From Candidatus Rokuibacteriota bacterium (GTDB taxonomy: Bacteria; Methylomirabilota; Methylomirabilia; Rokubacteriales; CSP1-6), in the NCBI GenBank assembly GCA_003220435.1, contig QHSL01000066.1, forward strand, positions 92,738-156,737: a stretch of DNA of 64,000 nt, read 5' to 3'. Both the position numbers and the translations under genes were made by a program. Position 1 is the first letter of the stretch, and each line of letters opens with the position of its first letter. Positions 33,119 to 41,073 of this stretch are shown here, piece after piece. The notes below the pieces were generated by a model. The model was not told where the DNA came from. It saw nothing but the letters and a program-made list of their open reading frames with translations, and ran no database searches.

Positions 33119-33693
33119 CCGGGAGGCGGCGGGCCTGCCGCCTCGCCATCCTCGTCGGTGTCGTCCTCGTCGGCGCCGTCGCGTGCTCGTATCCCGGGGC
33201 GGACGTGCCGTACGTCCAGACGCCCCACGAGGTGGTGGCCGAGATGCTGCGCCTGGCCGGCGTAGGGCGCGACGACGTCGTCTACGACCTCGGCTCCGGC
33301 GACGGGCGGCTGGTGATCGCGGCCGCGCGCGACTTCGGCGCGCGGGGCGCCGGCGTCGAGATCGATCCGAAGCTCGTCGCGCTCAGCATCGAGAATGCCC
33401 GGCGCGCCGGCGTGGGCGACCGGGTGACGTTCCGGGAGGGCGACCTCTTCCAGACGGATCTCTCGCCCGCCACCGTGGTGACGCTCTACCTCTCGCCCGA
33501 GCTGAATCTGCGCCTACGCCCGAAATTCGAGCGTGAGCTCTGGGCGGGTGCGCGGATCGTCTCGCACGACTACGGGATGGGTGACTGGGCGCCGGAGCGC
33601 ACCGTCCGCATGGAGGTGCGCGGGCGCGTCAGCTACATCCACCTCTGGACCGTGCCGCCCACGCCGGCGATCCCAAGCCACCTAGCGCGCTAA
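33115..33693 (+). CDS. Exported SAM-dependent methyltransferase-fold protein
   Basis: 192 aa. The N-terminus looks like a secretion signal (RLAILVGVVLVGAVAC, with Cys24 as possible lipid site) followed by the methyltransferase fold: VPYVQTPHEVVAEMLRLAGV, VVYDLGSGDGRLVIAAARDFG (motif I), GVEIDPKLVALSIENARRAG (motif II), and VVTLYLSPELNLRLRPKF. Proteins with this exact pattern are common in environmental bacteria; how a periplasmic enzyme would find SAM is unclear. It overlaps the dehydratase stop (GTGA) and converges with the alanine racemase gene. Confidence 0.82.
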   Translation: MTGRRRACRLAILVGVVLVGAVACSYPGADVPYVQTPHEVVAEMLRLAGVGRDDVVYDLGSGDGRLVIAAARDFGARGAGVEIDPKLVALSIENARRAGVGDRVTFREGDLFQTDLSPATVVTLYLSPELNLRLRPKFERELWAGARIVSHDYGMGDWAPERTVRMEVRGRVSYIHLWTVPPTPAIPSHLAR

Positions 33694-33698
33694 CGCGC

Positions 33699-34844
33699 TC
33701 AGCCGTAGACGCGCTCGATCCGCGTCCCGACGCGGCAGACGATCTCCCACGGGATCGACCCGATGGCAGCCGCCATCTCGCGCGCGTCGATCTTGTCGTT
33801 GCCCTGGCGGCCGATGATGACGACCTCGTCGCCGGGTGAGGCGTCCATCCCGGTCACGTCTGCGATCAGCATGTCCATGCACACGGAGCCCACGATCGGC
33901 GCGCGGCGACCGCGGATCAGCACGGCGCCGCGACCAGCCAAGCGCAGATCCAGACCGTCGGCGTAGCCGGCCGGCACGATCGCGATCGTCGTCGGCGTCG
34001 GGGCGGTGAACCGACCGCCGTAGCCGGTGATCTCGCCGGCACGCATGCCCTTGACCGCCACCACGCGGCTCGTCAGCGTCATCACCGGGTTCAGCGGGAT
34101 CGCCGATTCCAGCGGCGGCGGCACGATGCCGTAGAGCAAGAGGCCCGGGCGCACGCGATCGAACCAGACGCGCGGATCGCGCACGGTCGCTGCGCTGTTG
34201 GCGGCGTGGCGATAGCGCGGGCGCGCGCCGAGCGCGGCCACGTCGGCCAGCGCCAGCTCGAACCGGCGGCGCTGCTCGTCGAAGAGCGCCGAGCCCGGGT
34301 CGTCGGCGGTCGCGAAATGCGTGAACACCGCGTCGAGCTCGAGGTTGGGGCTGCCCAGCACCTCGGGCAGCGTGCGGCGCAGGTTGTCGAACCGGAAGCC
34401 CAGCCGGTTCATCCCGGTGTCGATCTTCAGGTGATAGCGGACGCGTTGCTTGTAGCGCGCGGCCGCCGCCTGCACGGCGCGCGCGGCGCCGGGCGTGGAG
34501 ATCGTCGGGGTCAACCGCCCATCGAAGAGGCCGTCGAGATCGCTGACGCTGAGCGCGCCGAAGACCAGGATCTCCGCGCGCACCCCGGCGGCCCGGAGCA
34601 CCGCGCCCTCCTCGATGTCGGCGCACGCCAGCAGGTCGGCGCCGGCGTCTTCGAGCGCCCGCGCGACCTCCGCGGCGCCGTGGCCGTACGCATTGGCCTT
34701 CACGACACCGATCACTCGCGGGGGCTTCGCCGGCTGCTCGCGGGCGAGGTGCTCGGCGATCGCTCGGTAGTTGGACTTGAGCGCGTCGAGATCAACGCGC
34801 GCGACGGTGGGCCGGACCCGGGCTGGCGGATACGACGATCTCAC
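33699..34844 (-). CDS. alr: Alanine racemase
   Basis: 381 aa PLP-dependent fold-type III enzyme, converting L- to D-alanine for peptidoglycan. The PLP lysine is Lys49 in VIGVVKANAYGHG. Other features are YHLKIDTGMNRLGF, FTHFATADDPG, HAANSAATVRDPRVWFDRVRPGLLLYG (PLP phosphate site) and the catalytic tyrosine near ITGYGGRF. The GTG at 34844 lies 4 bases after the SDR stop. It is the last of five genes in a minus-strand run, unusual company for a housekeeping cell-wall gene, so it might instead act on another amino acid. Confidence 0.93.
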   Translation of the reverse strand: MRSSYPPARVRPTVARVDLDALKSNYRAIAEHLAREQPAKPPRVIGVVKANAYGHGAAEVARALEDAGADLLACADIEEGAVLRAAGVRAEILVFGALSVSDLDGLFDGRLTPTISTPGAARAVQAAAARYKQRVRYHLKIDTGMNRLGFRFDNLRRTLPEVLGSPNLELDAVFTHFATADDPGSALFDEQRRRFELALADVAALGARPRYRHAANSAATVRDPRVWFDRVRPGLLLYGIVPPPLESAIPLNPVMTLTSRVVAVKGMRAGEITGYGGRFTAPTPTTIAIVPAGYADGLDLRLAGRGAVLIRGRRAPIVGSVCMDMLIADVTGMDASPGDEVVIIGRQGNDKIDAREMAAAIGSIPWEIVCRVGTRIERVYG

Positions 34845-34848
34845 CCGT

Positions 34849-35601
34849 TCAGTATGACGTGAGCCCGCCGTCCAGGAGAAGTGTTTGGCCGGTGATGTAG
34901 GCCGCCCGCGGCCCGGCCAGATAGCACACCGCGTCCGCGACCTCTTCTTCCTTGCCGAAGCGTTTCAGCGGGATCCGATCGATCATGAACTGGCGGCGCT
35001 GCGGGTTCGCCGCGAAGACCGCGGCGCGGGAGCGCGTCTCGACCGTTCCCGGAGCGACGGCGTTCACGCGGATGTTGTGAGGGGCCCACTCGATCGCCAG
35101 CATACGCGTCATGTGGCTCACGCCGGCCTTCGAGATGCCGTACACCGCTTGGCCGGCCAGCGCGGCCACGCCGTGGGTCGAGGCGATGCTGACGATCGCT
35201 CCGGGGCGCCCGGCGCCGATCAGATGCCGGCCCATCTGCTGGCTCATGAAGAACACGCCCTTGAGATTCACGTCGATGACCGCGTCCCACTCGGCCTCGG
35301 TGATGTCGACCACGGGGCGGGTGAGGGGCACGCCGGCGTTGTTCACGAGCACGTCGAGCTGACCGAAGGCCGCGACCACCTCGCGTATCGCGCGCTCGAT
35401 GTTCGGCATCGAGCGGACGTCAAGGGCCACCGGCACCGCGTGGGCGCCGGCCTTGCCGAGCGCCGCGAGGGTCTCGGCCAGATCGTCCGGGCGCAGCTCG
35501 GACACCGCCACGTCGTAGCCGTCGCGGGCGAGCGCCAGCGCGCTGGCCGCGCCGATCCCGTAGGCGGCGCCGGTGACGAACGCGCGGCGTCGCTCCGTCA
35601 G
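34849..35601 (-). CDS. SDR-family oxidoreductase initiated at CTG
   Basis: 250 aa NAD(P)-dependent short-chain dehydrogenase. The cofactor motif FVTGAAYGIGAASALALARDG lies at residues 8-28 and LVNNAG near 90. The catalytic Ser-Tyr-Lys are in IVSIASTHG and VYGISKAG, followed by VNAVAPGTVETRS. The first ATG/GTG/TTG (35511) would delete the cofactor motif. The only workable start is CTG 35601, which overlaps the CoA-transferase TGA (CTGA) and is preceded 6 bases upstream by GGAGGG. Part of a catabolic run with the CoA-transferase, TPP enzyme and dehydratase. Confidence 0.88.
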   Translation of the reverse strand: MTERRRAFVTGAAYGIGAASALALARDGYDVAVSELRPDDLAETLAALGKAGAHAVPVALDVRSMPNIERAIREVVAAFGQLDVLVNNAGVPLTRPVVDITEAEWDAVIDVNLKGVFFMSQQMGRHLIGAGRPGAIVSIASTHGVAALAGQAVYGISKAGVSHMTRMLAIEWAPHNIRVNAVAPGTVETRSRAAVFAANPQRRQFMIDRIPLKRFGKEEEVADAVCYLAGPRAAYITGQTLLLDGGLTSY

Positions 35602-36788
35602 ATCGAGCCCTCCGACTCCAGTGCGTCAATCTCGGCCTGGCCATAGCCGAGCTCCTTCAAGACCTCGCGGCGATGCTGGCCGAGGAGCGGCGCCGCCGAG
35701 ATCTTCGTGGGCGACGCCGAGAGCTTCACCGGGTTGCCGGCGGTGATGTAGCGCCCGCGGACGGGATGCTCGACCTCGACGATCATCTCGCGCGCCTGCA
35801 GGTGCGGATCGCTCATGACCTCGCCGGTGTCGAGGCACGCGCCGCACGGCACGCCGGCGCCCGCCAGGATCCTCATGACCTCGTGCTTCGAGCGCTCCAT
35901 GGTCCACGCCTCGACCATGGCGTTGACCTCGTCACGGTGGCGCCAGCGGGCGTCACCGCTCTCGTAGCGCGCGTCGCCGATCAGGTCCTCGCGGCCCATG
36001 GCGCGGAGGAAGGGATGCCACATCTGCTGCTGCGTGAAGATGAACACGTAGTCGTTGGGTCCGCCGGGATGGCAGCGATACGTGTTGCCGGGCACCGCCG
36101 TGCCGAGCTGATTTCCGTTTCGCTCCGGCGGCTTGCCCATCCGCTGGTGATCACGCAGGCTCACGCGGCAGAGGTTCACCACCGCGTCCTGCATCGACAC
36201 CTCGACCTGCTGGCCCTCGCCGGTCGCGTGACGCTGCATGAGCGCGGCGAGGATCCCGATCACGCAGTGCATGCCGGTGCCCGAGTCGCCGATGGACGGC
36301 CAGACGTAGGTGGGCGGGCTGTCGGGGAAGCCCGTCACGCTCATCGCCCCGCCCATCGCCTGAGCGATGGGCTCGTAGCTCTTGTAGTCGCTGTACGGCC
36401 CGTGCGAGCCGAACCCCTTGATGCTCGCGTACACCAGGCGAGGGTTGAGCTGCCTGAGCGCCGGATAGCCGAAGCCCAGACGATCGAGCACGCCCGGGCC
36501 GAAGTTCTCCAGCAGCACGTCGGCGGTCGTGAGGAGCTTGCGGAACACGTCCTTGCCGCGCGGGCTCTTCAGGTTGATCGTGAGGCTGCGCTTGTTACCG
36601 TTGAACGACAGATAGAACAGGCTGTCGGAGTCGGGACGATCCTTGTGAGTCGTCCGGGCGGGGTCACCCTTGCCCGGCTCCTCGACCTTGACCACGTCCG
36701 CGCCCAGCCACGCCAGCATCTGGCCGCACGACGGGCCGGCTTGATTGTTGGTGACGTCGACGACGCGAATGCCGGAGAGAGCGCTCAT
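35598..36788 (-). CDS. Class III (CaiB/BaiF-type) CoA-transferase
   Basis: 396 aa. Starts MSALSGIRVVDVTNNQAGPSCGQMLAWLGADVVKVEEPGKGDPAR as in formyl-CoA transferase/CaiB proteins. The catalytic aspartate is expected in the GPYSDYKSYEPIAQAMGGAM region or nearby, and SMQDAVVNLC and GVPCGACLDTGEVMSDPHLQ are further family blocks. It moves CoA between carboxylic acids. It lies 11 bases from the TPP-enzyme stop upstream and overlaps the SDR start. The pair of a CoA-transferase and a TPP enzyme recalls oxalate degradation, but the TPP enzyme does not clearly belong to that type. Confidence 0.92.
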   Translation of the reverse strand: MSALSGIRVVDVTNNQAGPSCGQMLAWLGADVVKVEEPGKGDPARTTHKDRPDSDSLFYLSFNGNKRSLTINLKSPRGKDVFRKLLTTADVLLENFGPGVLDRLGFGYPALRQLNPRLVYASIKGFGSHGPYSDYKSYEPIAQAMGGAMSVTGFPDSPPTYVWPSIGDSGTGMHCVIGILAALMQRHATGEGQQVEVSMQDAVVNLCRVSLRDHQRMGKPPERNGNQLGTAVPGNTYRCHPGGPNDYVFIFTQQQMWHPFLRAMGREDLIGDARYESGDARWRHRDEVNAMVEAWTMERSKHEVMRILAGAGVPCGACLDTGEVMSDPHLQAREMIVEVEHPVRGRYITAGNPVKLSASPTKISAAPLLGQHRREVLKELGYGQAEIDALESEGSI

Positions 36789-36799
36789 GGGTCTGGCTC

Positions 36800-38464
36800 C
36801 TAGTGCCCGCCGCCCGTCCCCGGCCGGACCCAGCCGCCGTGAACCGGATGGTGCGAGCAGATGAACTCCAGGAAGGCCGGACGGCCCTTGGCGTTCTCGT
36901 CGAAGGCGCGCTTGAGCGCCGGGATGATCTCGGACGGGCTCGTCACGTCTTCGCCGTGGAAGCCCACCGACCGCGCCATCGACGCCATGCACGCCGACCC
37001 GTGATCGGACACCTTCCACGTGTACGGATCGTGTCCCGGGCCCCAGAAGCCTTGGCCGTAGCCCGAGTAGCCGCCGTTGTTGATGTGGAGGGTCGTCACG
37101 CCGATCTTGTAGCGCGCCACCGCCTCGAAGTTGCCCATCATGTAGCAGACGCCCGCATCGCCGGTGACGTGGACGCATTGTCTGTTGGGGAATGCGAGCT
37201 TCGCCGCGATCGCGCCGGCCAGGCTGAAGCCGAGTGTCGAGACGTTGCCCCAGCCAAGGTAGCCGCGCGGGATCTGCGCCTCGTACACCGTGCTGGTCTG
37301 ATCGCGCGTGTTGCCGGAGTCGGCGGTGACGAACGAGCTCTTCGGATCGAGCACCTTCATGAGGTCGCCGAACACCCGGTACGGGTTCATCGGCGTCTCC
37401 GTCGACTCCATCAGCGGGCGGAACTTCGCCAGGAACGCCGCCTTGGCCCCCTTGATCTCCTCGATCAGCTCCGGCCGCTTGCGCGCGCCGCGCGCCGAGA
37501 CCTCGGCGATCAGCGCCTCCAGCGTCAGCTTCGCATCGCCGATCACCGCGTGGCGCGTCTCGTAGCTCCGGTTGATGTCCAGGGTGTCGACCGTGCACTG
37601 GATGATCGTCTTCTTCTCGGCGTCGGGGATCGAGTGGCTGAAGCGATTCGGGAACAGGCTCGAGCCGATCGAGAAGAGGACGTCGGCCTTGCGCAGAAAG
37701 TGGTCGGCGTGCGAGCCGCGAACCCCGACCGACAGCGGATGGTTCTCCGGGAAGGTCCCCTTCGCCTTCAGCGTCGTCAGCACCGGCACCTGCGCCAGCT
37801 CGGCGAACTTCAGGAGCTCGCCGGTCGCGTCCGCGTAGTAGACGCCCTCGCCGACGTACAGCAGCGGGTCCTTCGCGGCCAGCAACGTGCGGACCGCGGC
37901 CTTCACGTCGTCGGGGTCGGGGCCGGATCGCCAGCCCTTCACCGGCGTATACGGATGCTCGGCGTCGTCGTACTCGCCGAGATCGCGCGGCACCACGAGC
38001 AGGACGGGGCCCGGCCGGCCGGAGCGCAGGTGAGTGAAGGCGCGGCGGACGTAGTCCGGCACCAGGTCGGCGCGATCGATCTTGCCGACCCACTTGGTGA
38101 CCGACTTGAACGCCTCGGCCATGTCGTAGTGGGTGTGACGGCTCGCGCCCACGCCGACGCCCTCGGCGATGACGAGCAGGGGCGACGAGTCCTCCCACGC
38201 CTGGCCGACGGCGCCGTAGGCCATCTGGATGCCGGCCGCGTTCAGATTGGCCATGACCGTGCACACGCCGATCTGCTTGCCGGCGGTCACGCGCGAGAAC
38301 GCATCGGCGACGGCGACCGCGAAGCGCTCCTCGCCCATCATGAGAATGGGCACGCCCTCTTCGCCGAGCGCGTTGTTCACGTGGTTGGTGGGATAGCAGC
38401 TCACCCACGGGATGCCTTCCGTCTTGAGGATGCGCGCGAAGCCGTTCGCCGCTTTGACCTTCAT
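36800..38464 (-). CDS. Thiamine-pyrophosphate-dependent enzyme (acetolactate-synthase-like)
   Basis: 554 aa with three domains: TPP_N (residues 1-165, cofactor glutamate in MGEERFAVAVADAFSRV), a central domain (185-320) and TPP_C with the GDAGV...NN cofactor motif (VTGDAGVCYMMGNFEAVARY to LHINNGG, near 430-460). It probably decarboxylates a 2-oxo or acyl substrate or ligates aldehydes. Ends HHPVHGGWVRPGTGGGH. The ATG at 38464 has GGAGGAGAGGAC upstream. Neighbours: dehydratase upstream, CoA-transferase downstream. A role as an oxalyl-CoA decarboxylase is possible but not supported by clear motifs. Confidence 0.9.
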   Translation of the reverse strand: MKVKAANGFARILKTEGIPWVSCYPTNHVNNALGEEGVPILMMGEERFAVAVADAFSRVTAGKQIGVCTVMANLNAAGIQMAYGAVGQAWEDSSPLLVIAEGVGVGASRHTHYDMAEAFKSVTKWVGKIDRADLVPDYVRRAFTHLRSGRPGPVLLVVPRDLGEYDDAEHPYTPVKGWRSGPDPDDVKAAVRTLLAAKDPLLYVGEGVYYADATGELLKFAELAQVPVLTTLKAKGTFPENHPLSVGVRGSHADHFLRKADVLFSIGSSLFPNRFSHSIPDAEKKTIIQCTVDTLDINRSYETRHAVIGDAKLTLEALIAEVSARGARKRPELIEEIKGAKAAFLAKFRPLMESTETPMNPYRVFGDLMKVLDPKSSFVTADSGNTRDQTSTVYEAQIPRGYLGWGNVSTLGFSLAGAIAAKLAFPNRQCVHVTGDAGVCYMMGNFEAVARYKIGVTTLHINNGGYSGYGQGFWGPGHDPYTWKVSDHGSACMASMARSVGFHGEDVTSPSEIIPALKRAFDENAKGRPAFLEFICSHHPVHGGWVRPGTGGGH

Positions 38465-38480
38465 GTCCTCTCCTCCTGTT

Positions 38481-38536
38481 GTAGCCGCGCCTCGGCCGGC
38501 GGGCCCCAGCCCCGCGACGGCCTGCGGCGCGCACCA
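38481..38536. repeat. GC-rich hairpin repeat between dehydratase and TPP-enzyme genes
   Basis: A family copy 17 bases upstream of the TPP-enzyme start on the minus strand, inverted relative to the gene. It falls inside the operon, just after the dehydratase stop (38543). Confidence 0.9.
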
Positions 38537-38542
38537 CCTCGC

Positions 38543-39709
38543 TCATTCGCGCGCGTGACGGCGCACGAAGTCCTCGTCGACGGTGATCCCGAGCCCCGGC
38601 CGGTCCGGGATCTCGAGCTGACCGTTCACCACCTCGAACTTCTCGTGCACCAGCTCGTGCAGCAGCGGGTTCGCCCCCAGCGAATACTCGAGGATGAACC
38701 CGGCGCTCTGGCTGGCGGCCACCGCCATGCCGGCCGCGAAGGCCGGCGCGCCGGACCAGAGGTGCGGGGCCAGGCGCAGGTTGAACGCCGACGCGATCGC
38801 GCCGATGCGCACGCCCTCGCTGATGCCGCCGGCGATCGCCAGGTCGGGCTGGAGTACGTCGGCGCCCCGGAGCTCGGCGATCTCGCGGAAGTCGTGGCGG
38901 GTGAACTCGCTCTCGCCGGTCGAGATCGGGATCGACGAGGCGCGCCGCACCTCGGCGAGGCCGGTCTTGTCGTCGGCCGTCACCGGCTCCTCGAGCCAGT
39001 AGAGATCGCAGTCCTCGACCATCCGGCAGAACGCCTTCGCCTCCGCCACCGTCCAGGTGCCGTGGGCGTCGGCCATCAGCTTGACGTCGCTCCCGAGCGC
39101 CCTGCGCGCGGCGCGCACACGCGCCGCCGAGCGATGGGGCTCGCCGTCCATCACGCCCACGCGCATCTTGACGGCGCGGAATCCGCCCTTCTCGACGTAG
39201 CCGAGCAGCTGCTCGCCGATGTGCGCCTCGTCGGCCCAGCCGCCGGACGCGTACGCGTCCATCCGCTCGAAGCGGCGGCCGCCGAGCAGTCGCCACACCG
39301 GAGCGTCGAGCGACTTGCCGAGCAAATCCCAGAGGGCCAGATCGACGCCGGCGATCGCCGAGATCGAGAGCCCGCGGCGTCCGAGCTGGGGCAGGACGTG
39401 GCCGCGGTCGACGGCGTAGCCCTCGCGCGGCGTGTTGTACATGACGTCCCACAGCCGGCTCACGTCGCGCGGATCCTGGCCGAACAGCAACGGCGCGTAG
39501 TCGGCGTTGATGATCGCGGCGAGACCGGACGCGGAGGCCGCGCTGCCGACGCCGGCCTTGGCCTCGCCCCAGCCCACCAGGCCCTCGTCGCTCTCGATCT
39601 TCACGATCACCGAATCGAAGGACGCGGCGCGCCCGAAGTCGCTCACGTGCTGCCGCTCGTACGGGATCGGCACGTGAACCCAGGTGGCCCGGACGCCCGT
39701 GATCTTCAC
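38543..39709 (-). CDS. Mandelate racemase/muconate lactonizing enzyme family protein, KxR type
   Basis: 388 aa. Catalytic segment FRAVKMRVGVMDGEP (KxR) near residue 180, Mg ligands in KLMADAHGTWTV, LYWLEEPVTADD and STGESEFTRHDF, and a likely histidine in LAPHLWSGAPAFAAG. The GTG at 39709 gives the family-typical MKITGVRATWVHVPIPY start and overlaps the stop of a tiny upstream frame. First intact gene of the minus-strand catabolic run: a dehydratase would generate a 2-oxo-3-deoxy acid for the following enzymes. Confidence 0.9.
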   Translation of the reverse strand: MKITGVRATWVHVPIPYERQHVSDFGRAASFDSVIVKIESDEGLVGWGEAKAGVGSAASASGLAAIINADYAPLLFGQDPRDVSRLWDVMYNTPREGYAVDRGHVLPQLGRRGLSISAIAGVDLALWDLLGKSLDAPVWRLLGGRRFERMDAYASGGWADEAHIGEQLLGYVEKGGFRAVKMRVGVMDGEPHRSAARVRAARRALGSDVKLMADAHGTWTVAEAKAFCRMVEDCDLYWLEEPVTADDKTGLAEVRRASSIPISTGESEFTRHDFREIAELRGADVLQPDLAIAGGISEGVRIGAIASAFNLRLAPHLWSGAPAFAAGMAVAASQSAGFILEYSLGANPLLHELVHEKFEVVNGQLEIPDRPGLGITVDEDFVRRHARE

Positions 39710-39768
39710 GCGCGGCGACCACCTCGACGCCGACGCCCTGCCCGGGGAAGCGCCACGACGGTCTTCAT
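39706..39768 (-). pseudogene. Remnant of an isocitrate/isopropylmalate-dehydrogenase-like gene start
   Basis: An ATG at 39768 with a strong AGGAGG upstream opens a 20-codon frame that begins MKTVVALP. In the +1 frame the DNA continues GQGVGVEVVAAR, which fits the N-terminal GDGVGPEV motif of isopropylmalate or tartrate dehydrogenases. A one-base shift within a C/G run and a deletion would leave this stub. It still provides the ribosome binding site and GTGA overlap for the dehydratase and may act as a leader peptide. Confidence 0.4.
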
Positions 39769-39909
39769 ACCGAGCGATCCTCCTGTGTCCATAGCCGCGA
39801 CGTGGGACCCGGCCAGTGTACAGCAAGCGTACGGACGAACCCATCCCACGAGCCACACATCAGTTATCATCGGCGCCGCGGTTACGACCCCCTGGGGAGG
39901 ATTCTCAGC

Positions 39910-40216
39910 ATGCCGATGCGAAGTCGTTTCCGGCCGTGGATGGTCCTCGTGGTCGGGTGCATCGCCTGGGGGCTCGGCGCTCCGGGGGCGAGCTCGGGGG
40001 CTCCATGCCTGAGCCCCGTCGTGCTGGAGCAAAAGTTCCCCACGAGCGGACCCGAGGAGACCCGCTGGTCCGTCTCGGTATGCGACGTCTCGACCTACGA
40101 ATCCGTCCGAGAGCGTGACCGACGCTGACATCGTGGTCTGGTACACCGGTAGCGTCCATCACATCCCGCGGGACGAGGACGATGGCGTGTTCGATGCCTC
40201 GCCCCTTCACCCGTGA
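39910..40216 (+). pseudogene. Remnant of a secreted copper-amine-oxidase-like protein, middle deleted
   Basis: The ATG at 39910 with GGGGAGG 9 bases upstream begins a signal peptide (WMVLVVGCIAWGLGAPGASSG) and a mature start CLSPVVLEQKFPTSGPEETRW, as in the environmental copper amine oxidase-like proteins. The frame stops at 40128. From about 40085 another frame encodes a family-like C-terminus, TDADIVVWYTGSVHHIPRDED, ending at TGA 40216. Several hundred codons with the TPQ and copper sites are missing. The stop overlaps the next gene's GTG, so the original operon order was retained. Confidence 0.7.
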
Positions 40217-41073
40217 ACCACGGCATCGTGGTCCTGATCGGGGCCGCGCTTCTCGCCGGCTGTGCAGGCGCGGCCTCGGAGCTGTCCATCGCGACGACGT
40301 CGCCCACCGGCGCCGCGGAGCATATTGCGAGCACGCTTTCGAAGCCGGAGGGGCCGGGGCCGTTCCCGGCGGTCGTGATCATGCACGACTGCAGCGGGCT
40401 CGGTCCGCGCTCGAGCGGCGCGCCGGACCGGTGGGCGAAAGAGCTGGTGGAACGCGGATACGTGACGCTCGTCCCGGACAGCTTCACGGCGCGAGGCTTT
40501 CCCAATGGCGTGTGCACCGACCCGTCGCCCCGCCGCGCCGACGTCAGCCCCCTTCGGCGAAACCGCGACGCGTATGCGGCGCTCGCCCATCTCCGGACCC
40601 TGCCCTTCGTCGATGGACGGCGCGTCGGTCTCATGGGCGGCTCCCACGGCGGCTCGACGACGCTGACCACGATGGCCGCGCCGGACAACGATCAATCGCC
40701 CCAGGCCCGCGAGCGGCTCGCGGGCTTCGCCGCCGCCGTCGCACTCTACCCCGGTTGCGCGGGGCTGGCGGCCCGCGGGTATCGACCGGTCGCCCCCGTG
40801 CTGATCCTGATCGGCGAGAAGGATGACTGGACCCCGGCGGAGCCCTGCCGCGTGCTGACCGAAGCCGCCCAGCAGGCCGAGCATCCCGTGACGATCAAGA
40901 TTTACCCGGGAGCCTACCACTCGTTCGACAGCCACAACCCGGTGCGTTACGTCGCGACCCGGGTCAACTCGAACGCTCCCGGCGGGCGCGGTGCCACGAC
41001 CGGCGGAGATCCTGCGGCCTGGGCGGACAGCATCCGCCAGGTCGTCGCGTTCTTCGACCGCTATCTCAAGTAG
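40213..41073 (+). CDS. Dienelactone-hydrolase-like lipoprotein (alpha/beta hydrolase)
   Basis: 286 aa. Residues 1-17 form a lipoprotein signal peptide with the lipobox LLAGC. The alpha/beta-hydrolase core shows VVIMHDCSGLGP (oxyanion region), the nucleophile serine in VGLMGGSHGGST near residue 142, the acid in LIGEKDDWTPAEPC and the histidine in YPGAYHSFDSH. The GTG at 40213 overlaps the upstream remnant stop. Probably membrane-attached in the periplasm, hydrolysing esters or lactones. Confidence 0.88.
   Translation: MNHGIVVLIGAALLAGCAGAASELSIATTSPTGAAEHIASTLSKPEGPGPFPAVVIMHDCSGLGPRSSGAPDRWAKELVERGYVTLVPDSFTARGFPNGVCTDPSPRRADVSPLRRNRDAYAALAHLRTLPFVDGRRVGLMGGSHGGSTTLTTMAAPDNDQSPQARERLAGFAAAVALYPGCAGLAARGYRPVAPVLILIGEKDDWTPAEPCRVLTEAAQQAEHPVTIKIYPGAYHSFDSHNPVRYVATRVNSNAPGGRGATTGGDPAAWADSIRQVVAFFDRYLK

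Noticed and set aside
35598..38464. CoA-transferase plus TPP enzyme as a complete oxalate pathway (frc/oxc)
   Set aside because: The TPP enzyme lacks clear oxalyl-CoA decarboxylase signatures and the operon contains unrelated dehydratase, SDR and racemase genes.
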